From: M55B118 sp041694275
GTDB taxonomy: Bacteria > Bacillota_I > Bacilli_A > Izemoplasmatales > Izemoplasmataceae
Assembly: GCA_041694275.1 (NCBI GenBank)
Contig: JASMTQ010000075.1
Location: 1-26,768 of the forward strand
Length of the DNA: 26,768 nt
Reading direction: 5' to 3'
The notes beneath the pieces are model-generated. The model did not search any database and was not told the origin of the DNA. It was given only the letters and a program-made list of their open reading frames with translations. Below are positions 14,466-22,469 of this stretch, in pieces (position 1 is the stretch's first letter; every line of letters starts with the position of its first letter). Made by a program: the position numbers and the translations under genes.

Positions 14466-16835
14466 TTATTTCAGAGTGTGGGCCTTGTAGGGAATGCCCT
14501 TGTTTTTAAGGAGTGTCTGTTCGCGGGTATGGCAGGTAAATAGAAGAATCTGTCTTTCCCTGGCCATGGTTCCAACGAGTTTGAGCGCTTCAGTAAGTCT
14601 CACCTCATCGAACTGCGTGAAGGCATCGTCCAAAAAGAACGGATAGTCGCTTTTGCCAAGGGTCGTGAGGATTCCAAGGCGCATCGCGATATAGATCTGA
14701 TCGAGTGTCCCTTTTGAGAAGAAACTTTCATCTTCAAGCTGTCCGGTTGCGCTTGAAAGTGCGGTGAAGGAGAGATCCTTCTTGACCTTGATGCTGTCAT
14801 AGTTCTCACCCGTGAGAATGGTGAGGTACTTCCTTGTGTTTTCATTCATGATCGGAGCGAAATGTTCTTCGATGTCCTTTTGAACCGTCTTGAGTCTGTA
14901 AATCGCTTTATCCAGGATGCGTTTTTCCCGGTCATAGGCTTCAATCTTGCGTTTTGTTTCTTCGAGTTCATAGGTGATGGTACTAAGATCGCGCGTCCTG
15001 GCTTCCTTGTTTGCGATGGCTTCTTCATTTCTCGAGCGTTCAAGGGCGTGCGAGTGAAGCGTCTTTTCTATATCCTTCAAGGCATCGTGAATGTCTTTTT
15101 CCCTGGCGGGATCTACTTCGTCCGCTTCAAAGTTGATGCTCGTTTTAAAGGTTTTGAAGGATTGCCCGTCCAGATAGTTATTTACTTCACGCCAGGTTTC
15201 CTTCACTTTCTTAAGCAGGTTGAATGTTTTCCGCAAATCCGAATAGTCTTTACTTAGTCCAAGCGCGTCAATGAGCGGGGTGTAGGACATGATCACTTTG
15301 TCGATGGATGTATGAAGGGTTTGTCTGTAGGCCTGGTCATCCACGGCGTTTTTCGATTCGTAGTAAAGTGGCTCGAAAGCGTCGCTCTTTTCCAGATTGT
15401 ACCTTCCGATGAGTTTTAGAATCGCGTCCTCTGCCATCTTGAATGAGGCGGTTTCTTTTTTTAAATCTGCTTCGGCCTCGTCATAAGCGTTCAAGTGTCC
15501 TTTGACAATCTCCACTTGCCTGCGGTTTCTTTTGAAAAGGAAAACGCCAGTGAGGACTGGAAGCGCGAGCAGCCAAAACGCCCAGGTGAGGTCAAAGACA
15601 AAGTACCCTGCAAACGTTGCGGCGATGATGAGCATGCTCGCAAACGGCCATTTGTGCGTAAAGGTATTGACCTGTTTATGCAGTTTGTCCCTGGAGGCTT
15701 CAAAGATTTTCTCTTTTTCTTCTTTTGTCTTTTCAAGTTCTTTGATCCGTGCTTCGCTTGTGTGTTTCTTTTCTCTTAGGTTTCTAAGTCTTTCAAAGTC
15801 ATCTTCGATTTGTTTGAAAGGTGTTTTTTCCACAGTGGGATTGAGCGAACTTAGACGGGTATTGACGCTTTCAAGTTTGGATAAATGATCAAAAAGCGTG
15901 TCTCTGTCCGATTCAAGGGTGGAAACCCTTTCACTGTACGTCGTCTTAAGATCCATCAACCCTTCTACAGAAAGACTCGCCCGAGCTTCACTAGACGCTT
16001 TGAGATCGCTGTTGAGCGTGTGAAGGGTCTTTTCAATCGCTCTAAAGGTTTTCATTCTCTTGGTGTTTTCAAGGGTTTCAAGCGATTTTTCAAGGGAGGC
16101 TTTTTCCGTGTTCAAGTGGGCGTCTTCGTCTCTGAGTTGGTCAAGATGGTTTTTCTCTTCCAGCGTTTCTTCATGAAGGGTTTTTGCCTGGTCGTATTCG
16201 CTTTTGAGTGATTCAAGTTTGTCGAGCGCTTTGGCGTAGGGACGTGTCCGGGCGCGGTCGGTCCCGATTGCTTTTATTTTTTCTTCGAGGGACTCTATCG
16301 CACGGCTCATCGACATGGTTTCACTCTGGGTCTCCTTCGTGTTTTGAAGGCGACGCAGAAGTTCATTGCCCGCTTCCTTGTCCGTTTCTGCGGAAAGCTG
16401 CGCGATCGATAGCGTATTTTTAAAAAGTGCGTAAGGCATGTCCAAAAAGCGAGCGAGATCGATTTCCTTTCTCACAGGATGACTCGGGTAGTCATCCGTA
16501 ATGTCCTTCCCGGTTTTTGCGTTGATGAGTTTGACAAACCCTTTTCTTTTTGAGAAGTTGCGTTCAAGACGGTATTTTCCGTCTTGATAGGTGAAGGTGA
16601 GACTTCCCTGGTAGGGCGCGCTGTCTCTTGGCGCGTACTTGTCGTGGATGTCAAGGTAGGTCTTTCTTTTCTTGGTTCCATCCACAAACCCGTAAAACAT
16701 GCCTTCGATGAAGGCGTGGAGCGTAGACTTTCCAGCTTCGTTCAGGCCGTAGATGACATTGAGGCCTTCACTCAAATCAAGGTCGAAGTTTCTGAATTTC
16801 CCAAAGCCCTGGATGGATAGACTGAGCAGTTTCAC
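14466..16835 (-). CDS. SbcC/YhaN-like coiled-coil ATPase
   Basis: A 789-residue ABC-type SMC-like ATPase, closest in form to B. subtilis YhaN. Walker A G30-L-N-E-A-G-K-S-T38; long coiled coils (about 160-390 and 570-655); two hydrophobic segments in the middle (about 396-414 and 417-435), as YhaN-type proteins have instead of the zinc hook of SbcC/Rad50; ABC signature F-S-K-G-T-L-D-Q (706-713); Walker B P-F-F-L-D-D-A-F (732-739); switch His in T-C-H-T (767-770). The start is GTG at 16835, overlapping the TGA of the SbcD-like gene by four bases, with AGGAGGG a few bases upstream. It should partner the metallophosphoesterase just upstream in a DNA end-processing complex, possibly membrane-tethered. 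Confidence 0.92.
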   Translation of the reverse strand: MKLLSLSIQGFGKFRNFDLDLSEGLNVIYGLNEAGKSTLHAFIEGMFYGFVDGTKKRKTYLDIHDKYAPRDSAPYQGSLTFTYQDGKYRLERNFSKRKGFVKLINAKTGKDITDDYPSHPVRKEIDLARFLDMPYALFKNTLSIAQLSAETDKEAGNELLRRLQNTKETQSETMSMSRAIESLEEKIKAIGTDRARTRPYAKALDKLESLKSEYDQAKTLHEETLEEKNHLDQLRDEDAHLNTEKASLEKSLETLENTKRMKTFRAIEKTLHTLNSDLKASSEARASLSVEGLMDLKTTYSERVSTLESDRDTLFDHLSKLESVNTRLSSLNPTVEKTPFKQIEDDFERLRNLREKKHTSEARIKELEKTKEEKEKIFEASRDKLHKQVNTFTHKWPFASMLIIAATFAGYFVFDLTWAFWLLALPVLTGVFLFKRNRRQVEIVKGHLNAYDEAEADLKKETASFKMAEDAILKLIGRYNLEKSDAFEPLYYESKNAVDDQAYRQTLHTSIDKVIMSYTPLIDALGLSKDYSDLRKTFNLLKKVKETWREVNNYLDGQSFKTFKTSINFEADEVDPAREKDIHDALKDIEKTLHSHALERSRNEEAIANKEARTRDLSTITYELEETKRKIEAYDREKRILDKAIYRLKTVQKDIEEHFAPIMNENTRKYLTILTGENYDSIKVKKDLSFTALSSATGQLEDESFFSKGTLDQIYIAMRLGILTTLGKSDYPFFLDDAFTQFDEVRLTEALKLVGTMARERQILLFTCHTREQTLLKNKGIPYKAHTLK

Positions 16836-17920
16836 CGCGCATCCCTCCTTGTCGTGAGAAGGGCCTTGATGGCCTGGTCCAAAGCGAGCGTGTCCTCTTC
16901 GTCCTTTTTCTTCTGTTCATCAAAGTTTTCAATGAGCTTGCCAAGGGCGTCATCCCTGTGGATCTCCTTCAACGCTTCTAGTGAGACGCTGTCCTTTGTT
17001 CTATCTTTGAATTCAACGTAGTAGACATCTTCTTCAAGGGTGTCTTTGAACCAGGTGAAATCAAGATCCAGTTCCGGATGCTTCTCACCTGTTAAAACGA
17101 CACGGTTGAAGTCCTTTTCACTGATGTGTGACCGGATGCTTTTTCTGATTTTCGATAGGATGCTGTCTTGAACGTCGTGTTCGTCGACAGGAATATCATG
17201 CACGACGAACGTTCTTGAATTGAAGGCTTTGAAGTCTGTTGAAAGACTGCCGTCTTCAAGCGTCCCTTCGATGAATCCGCGTGGGCCTGTTTCAGAAAAA
17301 TCAAGGGGTTCGGGGTTCCCCGGATAGACGATGTGGTCTTTTAAGTATTCGTGTTTGTGGATATGGCCGAGTGCGATGTAGTCAAACCCGGTGTTTTCAA
17401 GCGTCTTCACATCCACGAGATAATGATCGTCACGCGTGTTTCTAACGTCTCCATGAAGGAGTAGGACATTGTCTTTCGACGCACTCAGGGTTTCATTCAA
17501 ACGCTTTAAGACTTTAGGTGAAAAATCTCTTGTGTTGATGCCATAGACATCGATGTTTTCAAAGGTGTGCACGGGTGAATCCCTGGTGAACATGTGCACG
17601 CCGCTTTCTTTGATCAGACTCTGGTAAGCCTGTTCGTGTAAAAACGTATCATGGTTTCCGATTATAATGAAGACCTCGCTTGAGAGGTCACCGAGTTTTT
17701 TGAAGATGGCCTGCATTTCAAAAAACTTGAGGTTGTTGCTTTCAAACATGTCTCCGGCAATGAAAAGCATGTCCACGTTTTTTTCTTCCGCATAGTCTGT
17801 GAGACGGAAAAACGCGTCCCTTAGTTCCTGGACGCGGCGGGTATGCTGCTGTGCGTTTTTAAACGATGCATGGGACAAAGTCACCCCGAGGTGAATATCC
17901 GCAACATGAATGAACTTCAT
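16832..17920 (-). CDS. SbcD/YhaO-like DNA repair metallophosphoesterase
   Basis: A 362-residue Mre11/SbcD-type nuclease. Dinuclear metal motifs are complete: A-D8-I-H10-L-G, A-G-D57, I-G-N89-H90-D91, L-L-H156-G-D and L-G-H186-I-H188. The C-terminal part (about 230-362) is the capping/partner-binding region and ends in a charged helix rich in Lys/Asp. It is slightly short of E. coli SbcD (400) and close to YhaO. Ribosome site AAAGGAGAG ahead of the ATG. The gene lies 14 bases after the alcohol-dehydrogenase-like gene and overlaps the ATPase gene, so the two nuclease subunits are made in a coupled way. Function: opening DNA hairpins and degrading double-stranded ends. Confidence 0.93.
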   Translation of the reverse strand: MKFIHVADIHLGVTLSHASFKNAQQHTRRVQELRDAFFRLTDYAEEKNVDMLFIAGDMFESNNLKFFEMQAIFKKLGDLSSEVFIIIGNHDTFLHEQAYQSLIKESGVHMFTRDSPVHTFENIDVYGINTRDFSPKVLKRLNETLSASKDNVLLLHGDVRNTRDDHYLVDVKTLENTGFDYIALGHIHKHEYLKDHIVYPGNPEPLDFSETGPRGFIEGTLEDGSLSTDFKAFNSRTFVVHDIPVDEHDVQDSILSKIRKSIRSHISEKDFNRVVLTGEKHPELDLDFTWFKDTLEEDVYYVEFKDRTKDSVSLEALKEIHRDDALGKLIENFDEQKKKDEEDTLALDQAIKALLTTRRDAR

Positions 17921-17934
17921 AGAACCCTCTCCTT

Positions 17935-19074
17935 TTAACGAATGGTCTGATCGATAATCCCGTAAACCACGGAATCCTTGAGTGCACTGAACGCGGGATA
18001 CAGTGTTTTGAGATGAATAAGGTAGTCTTCAGGGTAGTGCTTTTCATTGAGCGTGATGAGGTCGCTTTGATGAATGAAAGGCGTGAAAAGCGCCACAAAA
18101 CTTTCCTTGAGTGTTTCCAAGTCATAGGCAGTGCCTTTGAATGCGTCCTTCATTATGTTTATGCGCTCACCACTTGTCTGCATAAGTCTGTAATCGATAT
18201 AATGAAGTGAAGCTTTTTTCAAAAACCGGCTGTAATGGAGTTCTGGGTGGTATCCCAAAATCGCATCGTTGAGCATGTGAAGAGGAAAATATGGCTTTTT
18301 GACAAACAGGTTTGCCAAAAGAACGTTCGCATAGGCGAGTTCGCACAAGGCTTCCGTGTCGTGATAATCCTTTTCAAGACTTTCTACACTTCGCACGAGT
18401 CTTTTTAAAGCGGAGCTTGCCATATCGGTGTGTAGAGGAGAAATGTTTTGACTCAAAAGATCGAAAAGCTTGAGGGTCGTATCCGACACACTGCCATAAA
18501 GCGTTTCTTCATCCAGCGTTGTTAAAAGCTCTGGATCGATGAACGCCGCTTTCGGTGTAAAGGAAGAATCCTTCAACCGTTCATAGCGGTTGCCTTTTGG
18601 GTTGTAAAGATAGATTTTATGATTGAGTGACGCGGTAAGCGTCAGTGTTGTAGGGACGCTGATGACATCCACCGGTTCATCTTCAAAAGGCGGGCGGTAT
18701 TTGCTTGAAAGCCAGGCATCCAGGAATTCGGGGGTTTCTCGTACCATGCGGCCGATGACTTTGGCCGCGTCTATGGCTTTCGCACCTCCATGACCTATGA
18801 TAAGATCTACGCCGTTTTCTTTGGCGTACTTTGAGGCTTTCAACACACTCTGGGCGTGAAGCGGTCTTGCGATTTCATCGAAGACACTGACTTTCACCCC
18901 TTCGTTTTCAAGCATGGTTCTTAGGGAGTCAAGGGCGCCGTAGCGTCCGTTTGAAATATTTTTTCCAGTCACAATAAGGGCATGCTCATAATCAAGAGTA
19001 AAAGGCGCACTTTGGCGTAGCATTCCTTCTTTGACGTAAGTATCTGTAGGGGTATGGATTCTGAAACTATTCAT
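17935..19074 (-). CDS. iron-containing alcohol dehydrogenase-fold protein lacking metal ligands
   Basis: A 379-residue protein of the group III (iron-containing) alcohol dehydrogenase superfamily, which also holds glycerol and dehydroquinate-type dehydrogenases. Support: Rossmann-like N-terminus with ALIVTGKN (32-39), the nucleotide loop G94-H-G-G-A-K-A-I-D-A-A-K105, V-P-T-T (140-143) and FIDPELL (178-184). It is aberrant where the metal sits: the D-x3-H pair reads D198-T-T-L-K202, the region of the next His reads MLND (267-270), and only the last His (H280) looks kept. The PTTAGTGSE-like loop is PTTLTLTAS. Redox activity with Fe or Zn is therefore doubtful. It heads the operon with the SbcCD-like genes. 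RBS is a GGTGAT element five bases before ATG. Function unknown. Confidence 0.75.
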   Translation of the reverse strand: MNSFRIHTPTDTYVKEGMLRQSAPFTLDYEHALIVTGKNISNGRYGALDSLRTMLENEGVKVSVFDEIARPLHAQSVLKASKYAKENGVDLIIGHGGAKAIDAAKVIGRMVRETPEFLDAWLSSKYRPPFEDEPVDVISVPTTLTLTASLNHKIYLYNPKGNRYERLKDSSFTPKAAFIDPELLTTLDEETLYGSVSDTTLKLFDLLSQNISPLHTDMASSALKRLVRSVESLEKDYHDTEALCELAYANVLLANLFVKKPYFPLHMLNDAILGYHPELHYSRFLKKASLHYIDYRLMQTSGERINIMKDAFKGTAYDLETLKESFVALFTPFIHQSDLITLNEKHYPEDYLIHLKTLYPAFSALKDSVVYGIIDQTIR

Positions 19075-19090
19075 TTTATCACCATGGTAT

Positions 19091-19099
19091 ATTGTAACA
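19091..19099 (-). promoter_or_regulatory. extended -10 promoter for the ADH-like/SbcDC/PHP operon
   Basis: Minus-strand TG-T-TACAAT at 19099-19091, about 17 bases before the ATG at 19074; TTTTAA lies 17 bases upstream as a weak -35. The leader would be short (about ten bases). Confidence 0.45.
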
Positions 19100-19157
19100 C
19101 GCCGGGAGCACTTTTAAAACAAAGTGACCGTTCTCTTTTTCCTACAGGTCACTCTCG

Positions 19158-19185
19158 TTGATAGTGAGAATTTATGTGCTATAAT
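19158..19185 (+). promoter_or_regulatory. promoter for DNA glycosylase gene
   Basis: TTGATA (19158-19163), 16 bases, TATAAT (19180-19185) with an extended TG-C before the -10. Transcription would begin near 19192, after which GGAGGTGAG (19195-19203) is the ribosome site. This excludes start codons further upstream. Confidence 0.75.
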
Positions 19186-19207
19186 ATTGAAAACGGAGGT
19201 GAGGCTC

Positions 19208-19816
19208 TTGTCTTTTCCAATCACAGAGGACGCCATCACACATCTGAAAAAACTGGACCCAGTCATGAAACGATTGATTATGTCAGTCGACACACCAAAC
19301 GAACCAACCATCGATGATCCCTTTCACGCACTTGTGGATACCATCATGGGCCAGCAGATCAGTGAACACGTCAAAGGAATCCTCATGGATCGCCTGATAG
19401 AAAAAACTGGTGAAATCACACCTGACGCCTTGATAACCCTAGGAAAGAAAGAGATGCATTTTCTGGGCATCTCCAAAATGAAAGCCGACACAATCTTGAG
19501 ACTCGCAGAGATGAAAGACGTCATCAGCACGCTCAAAGACAAGGACTTAGAAACCGTCAGAGGAACGCTTAAAAGCGTCAAAGGCGTTGGAGAATGGACC
19601 ATAGAGATGTTCATGTTCGTATGTCTTCAAAATCCACACATCCTTTCCATCAATGACAAAGGCATCGAAAACGCCATCAGAAAACTCTATGACACCGAAG
19701 GCCCGCTTGATGATTTCAAGGAGTACTTCTACCCATACGAATCCACTGCAGCCGCCTATCTTTGGAAGGCTTTGGAACTTGACGAAGACGCCCTCAATTC
19801 AATCAAAAAAGGATGA
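19208..19816 (+). CDS. DNA-3-methyladenine glycosylase II-like (AlkA/HhH-GPD)
   Basis: A 202-residue base-excision glycosylase of the HhH-GPD superfamily, which removes alkylated bases. Helix-hairpin-helix L-K-S-V-K-G-V-G-E-W-T (121-131), then the catalytic Asp150 in S-I-N-D-K-G; MGQQIS (47-52) is the family's conserved helix. It lacks the N-terminal TBP-like domain of E. coli AlkA, as in small bacterial members. The start is TTG at 19208, chosen because a strong GGAGGTGAG site and a clear promoter lie directly upstream; the reading frame stays open further 5' but that part would be untranscribed. The next gene begins four bases after the stop. Confidence 0.88.
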   Translation: MSFPITEDAITHLKKLDPVMKRLIMSVDTPNEPTIDDPFHALVDTIMGQQISEHVKGILMDRLIEKTGEITPDALITLGKKEMHFLGISKMKADTILRLAEMKDVISTLKDKDLETVRGTLKSVKGVGEWTIEMFMFVCLQNPHILSINDKGIENAIRKLYDTEGPLDDFKEYFYPYESTAAAYLWKALELDEDALNSIKKG

Positions 19817-19820
19817 TTCT

Positions 19821-20327
19821 ATGAGCATACACACATACAAAGATAAAACCCCGGATATACCAAGTACAAGCCACGTATTCGAAGGCGCGCAGGTCGCAGG
19901 CGACGTGCGGGTTGGTGAAAACGTCGGTATCTGGTTCAACAGTGTGCTGAGAGCCGACATGGCCTCAATCACCATCGGCGATGGCACGAACATTCAGGAT
20001 GGTGCCGTCATCCATACGGACTTAAACGAGCCGACCGTAATCGGTAAAAACGTCACCATAGGCCACAGCGCGATTGTACACGCAGCCAAAATTAAAGACG
20101 GCGCTCTCATCGGCATGCACAGCACCATCTTAAACGGCGCAACCATTGAAGAAGGCGCGCTCGTAGCGGCTGGGACTGTCGTCCCACCGGGCAAAACCGT
20201 CCCACGGGAAAGTCTCGCCCTGGGCAGTCCCATGAAAGTCATAAGAAAACTCTCAGAAACCGAAATTGACTCAAACAGGCAAAACGCCAAACACTATGTG
20301 GATCTTCTTAAAAACTACACTGATTAA
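19821..20327 (+). CDS. gamma-carbonic anhydrase-like hexapeptide-repeat protein
   Basis: A 168-residue left-handed beta-helix protein of the gamma-carbonic anhydrase/YrdA/PaaY family. Hexapeptide repeats run from about 20 to 135. Family residues R44 and D46 (VLRADM), N57-I-Q59-D and the three zinc/iron-type histidines H65, H82 and H87 are all present, so a metal site between trimer subunits is likely. Whether it hydrates CO2 or acts on another substrate is open, as many relatives are inactive in assays. RBS is AAAGGATGA at the end of the glycosylase gene, so the two are probably co-transcribed. Terminator follows at once. Confidence 0.9.
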   Translation: MSIHTYKDKTPDIPSTSHVFEGAQVAGDVRVGENVGIWFNSVLRADMASITIGDGTNIQDGAVIHTDLNEPTVIGKNVTIGHSAIVHAAKIKDGALIGMHSTILNGATIEEGALVAAGTVVPPGKTVPRESLALGSPMKVIRKLSETEIDSNRQNAKHYVDLLKNYTD

Positions 20328-20328
20328 A

Positions 20329-20358
20329 AAAAACTTCCTTTTAGGGAGTTTTTTTTAA
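20329..20358 (+). terminator. intrinsic terminator after glycosylase/hexapeptide genes
   Basis: ACTTCC and GGGAGT arms (one T-G pair) around a TTTTA-type loop, extended by A and T runs on both sides, ending in eight Ts. It isolates this operon from the AT-rich island that follows. Confidence 0.85.
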
Positions 20359-20369
20359 TACTAAGTTAT

Positions 20370-20459
20370 ATACAATAAAAAGTTATTTTCAGTTTCATTT
20401 TTTATTAAATTATATTTATTTTGACTTTTTAAGACATTTGAAGTATCATTTTATTGTAT
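20370..20459. repeat. 11-bp inverted repeat flanking the XRE promoter
   Basis: ATACAATAAAA at 20370-20380 and its exact reverse complement TTTTATTGTAT at 20449-20459. The right copy begins at the last base of the -10 box. The pair could be two operator half-sites for the XRE regulator or chance in AT-rich DNA. Confidence 0.4.
20421..20449 (+). promoter_or_regulatory. promoter of XRE/ImmA/PIN operon
   Basis: TTGACT (20421-20426), exactly 17 bases, TATCAT (20444-20449); each box matches consensus at five of six positions. The leader to the ATG is about 50 bases and carries AGAGGAGAT as ribosome site. Confidence 0.75.
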
Positions 20460-20505
20460 GAAGCTAAAACCATCAAAACAATCGATGCTTTAGAGGAGAT
20501 CTATT

Positions 20506-20862
20506 ATGAAAACCTTATCTTTGCGTAAACTAGCTCAAAAAATTAAGTTTCAACGTGAAAACTTGGGATATACACAATCAGAATTGGGAAAACTAACAAA
20601 TATCAACCGCATAATGATTGGAAGAATTGAAAAGGAAACTTATACACCTTCGATCGAACAGCTCGAGGCTATTTCTAAGACACTTGCCTTTGACCCTACC
20701 GAAATGTTTGTTAACGATAATTCAAACAACTCTTTTGTTGCGTTGAGAAGCGAAACACTCGGAGAACAGGAACAAAAAGGTGTTGAAACACTTTTTTCTA
20801 TGATGTTGGCCATTAGAAAACAAATTCAATTGAGGAGTTCGTTTATAAATGAAGAAAAATGA
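20506..20862 (+). CDS. XRE-family HTH regulator
   Basis: A 118-residue DNA-binding protein with an N-terminal helix-turn-helix of the Cro/C1 type (about 8-67): recognition region Y22-T-Q-S-E-L-G-K-L through I38-G-R-I-E-K, then the LEAISKTLAFDPTEMF helix pair. The last 50 residues are a charged, Gln-rich tail, probably for dimerisation or for contact with the metallopeptidase. Its 3' end overlaps the next gene by 14 bases. First gene of a three-gene set; by analogy with XRE-ImmA pairs it should repress its own promoter and be the protease's target. Codon use is visibly more AT-rich than in the flanking genes, suggesting transfer. Confidence 0.9.
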   Translation: MKTLSLRKLAQKIKFQRENLGYTQSELGKLTNINRIMIGRIEKETYTPSIEQLEAISKTLAFDPTEMFVNDNSNNSFVALRSETLGEQEQKGVETLFSMMLAIRKQIQLRSSFINEEK

Positions 20863-21736
20863 ACTTTCTCCAATAGAATTGAATTTAATAAGAGAATTGG
20901 CCGAAGAAAAAAGAAGACAGTATGGTTTCTTAAGTGATTCACCTATAGGGAATGATATCTTTACAATTTTAAATAAGGCCAATATCACATTACTTAAACA
21001 CCCTATCAAATCAGAAGGAAGGCGACAAGCCTTTTCTGCTGCAATCATGTACTCAGAAGACAATGACAACACACTTGCTTTTATTGGACTAAATACAGCC
21101 GATTACTTTGACAAGCAGATTTTTGCGTTGGCGCATGAATTATATCATTATTACATAAAAGATGGTTCCCATCTCAGCCGCCCGGATGATAACTCTCTTA
21201 GTTTAATTGAGTTAAAAGCCAACCGCTTTGCTGCTGAATTTCTCATGCCCGAACAAGCTTTAAAAAGTATACTGTTAAAAGAATTTAAAACCTTGTCATT
21301 ATCAACTCTAAAACCTAGAACACTATTGAGGTTTATTGCAAGAATACATTGTACATGGTGGATTCCATACAGATCGATTGTTCGACGGTTAAAAGAGATT
21401 AACGCCATTACTCCATCTCAATACAAAGAGCTTTACAGGATTGATGAGAGAGCTATCGATAGTGAATATAATCTCATAGCTACCGCTGTAAATAGAGAAA
21501 CATTTAAAAAATTGAACACCCCAACAAATGATAATGGAATTTCATTTAATGAAGTTGAAATCATCATAAGAAATTTTGAGGATGGGCTGATTAACGAGGA
21601 CCAATTTGTGAGCACGTTGAAATTATTTAACAGATCCCCAGAAGAATTTGGCTATAAGATTGGCATCACCTCCAATGACTTTGATGAATTGAAAGCATTT
21701 TTTACTGAGGAGGAACCCGATGAAGATCAATCTTGA
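20849..21736 (+). CDS. ImmA/IrrE-family metallopeptidase
   Basis: A 295-residue zinc protease-like protein of the ImmA/IrrE family (COG2856). The active site H96-E-L-Y-H100 follows the IFALA helix, and the third-ligand region E121-L-K-A-N-R-F-A-A-E-F-L-M-P133 is present, so catalysis is expected. Known members (Bacillus ImmA on ICEBs1, Deinococcus IrrE/PprI) cleave an XRE-type repressor after a stress signal. About 100 residues follow the core (190-295), longer than in ImmA, and end in an acidic tail; this may be a sensor or partner-binding part. The ribosome site GAGGAGTT lies inside the XRE gene, and the 3' end overlaps the next gene by 17 bases. Confidence 0.9.
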   Translation: MKKNELSPIELNLIRELAEEKRRQYGFLSDSPIGNDIFTILNKANITLLKHPIKSEGRRQAFSAAIMYSEDNDNTLAFIGLNTADYFDKQIFALAHELYHYYIKDGSHLSRPDDNSLSLIELKANRFAAEFLMPEQALKSILLKEFKTLSLSTLKPRTLLRFIARIHCTWWIPYRSIVRRLKEINAITPSQYKELYRIDERAIDSEYNLIATAVNRETFKKLNTPTNDNGISFNEVEIIIRNFEDGLINEDQFVSTLKLFNRSPEEFGYKIGITSNDFDELKAFFTEEEPDEDQS

Positions 21737-22436
21737 TGATGTCAACCCTGCACTTATAAGCATCATTAAAAATCCGAGCCAAGTAATTACACTGGATGCT
21801 AACTTTCTAATACCCCCTGATAGAAGTGACATTCTAGGCTTAGTAATCCCATTTAATATATTTAAATCTAAATGGTTAAACCCGATTTTTCAAGCCTTTG
21901 ATTATCTCGCTATACATGAAGCCGTCTATGAGGAATTGAAAAGTCCTGAAATCAAGGCATTTATAGATTCAAAGCTTGATACTGATCCCCCAAAGTTAAC
22001 TTTGCATCGAGATAGAAATTTGTCAGAAATCGAAAATGTTTACAGGAACACCATAGAAAAAAATATTTCTTTACGCACAAATTACGAGCCTTTGCTGGAT
22101 AACCGCGAAGACAGAGGTGAAGTAAAATCATTAGCCTATATTGCAGTAAAAGAGCTTCTTTACTTTGGAGCACATGATTATACGGCAATACAGCTAATAG
22201 AAAAATCAGAAGCCTGGAAAACTGGGTTGGATAACATTCAAGCTATAAAGTGGTATGAATTACTGTTTTATTTAAATGAATTTCGATTCACAAAATCTCG
22301 TAGAGATATGAAGATGTTTTATAAATATCAATATTACTCTACCATTCATGAAAGGAAAACAAATCCTTCTTGGGGAGACTTCGTAAAAGGTATGAGGGAA
22401 CTTTATAATGATTTCATAAAAAAACACCCCCGCTAA
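21720..22436 (+). CDS. PIN-like domain protein, likely ribonuclease effector
   Basis: A 238-residue protein whose core looks like a PIN RNase. V22-I-T-L-D26-A-N28-F-L-I matches the first PIN strand with its metal-binding Asp; H66-E-A-V-Y-E71-E follows; D131-R-G-E134-V-K-S-L-A-Y matches the D-x-G-E helix of VapC-type toxins; and F149-G-A-H-D153 the final acidic position. So three to four acidic residues of the active site are in order. It is longer than a VapC toxin (about 130), with a 20-residue lead and a helical, basic C-terminus (165-238) that may bind RNA or partners. The RBS GAGGAGGAA lies in the protease gene. As last gene of the XRE/ImmA cassette it is the probable effector. PIN assignment is by motif only. 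Confidence 0.72.
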   Translation: MKINLDDVNPALISIIKNPSQVITLDANFLIPPDRSDILGLVIPFNIFKSKWLNPIFQAFDYLAIHEAVYEELKSPEIKAFIDSKLDTDPPKLTLHRDRNLSEIENVYRNTIEKNISLRTNYEPLLDNREDRGEVKSLAYIAVKELLYFGAHDYTAIQLIEKSEAWKTGLDNIQAIKWYELLFYLNEFRFTKSRRDMKMFYKYQYYSTIHERKTNPSWGDFVKGMRELYNDFIKKHPR

Positions 22437-22469
22437 TTAATATACCCTTGTTAGCTACGGTGTTTTTTT
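22418..22469. terminator. terminator closing the AT-rich island (bidirectional)
   Basis: AACACC and GCTAA (left arm) pair with TTAGC and GGTGTT (right arm) across a small internal loop, with A- and T-runs outside. It overlaps the stop codon of the PIN gene and also faces the end of the convergent EIIA-like gene. Confidence 0.75.

Noticed and set aside
19124..19207. N-terminal extension of the DNA glycosylase frame
   Set aside because: The promoter (TTGATA-16-TATAAT) and ribosome site lie inside this stretch, so it cannot be translated from that promoter.
19653..19820. N-terminal extension of the hexapeptide-protein frame
   Set aside because: Overlaps the glycosylase's coding region; the ATG at 19821 has the ribosome site and begins the family's conserved N-terminus.
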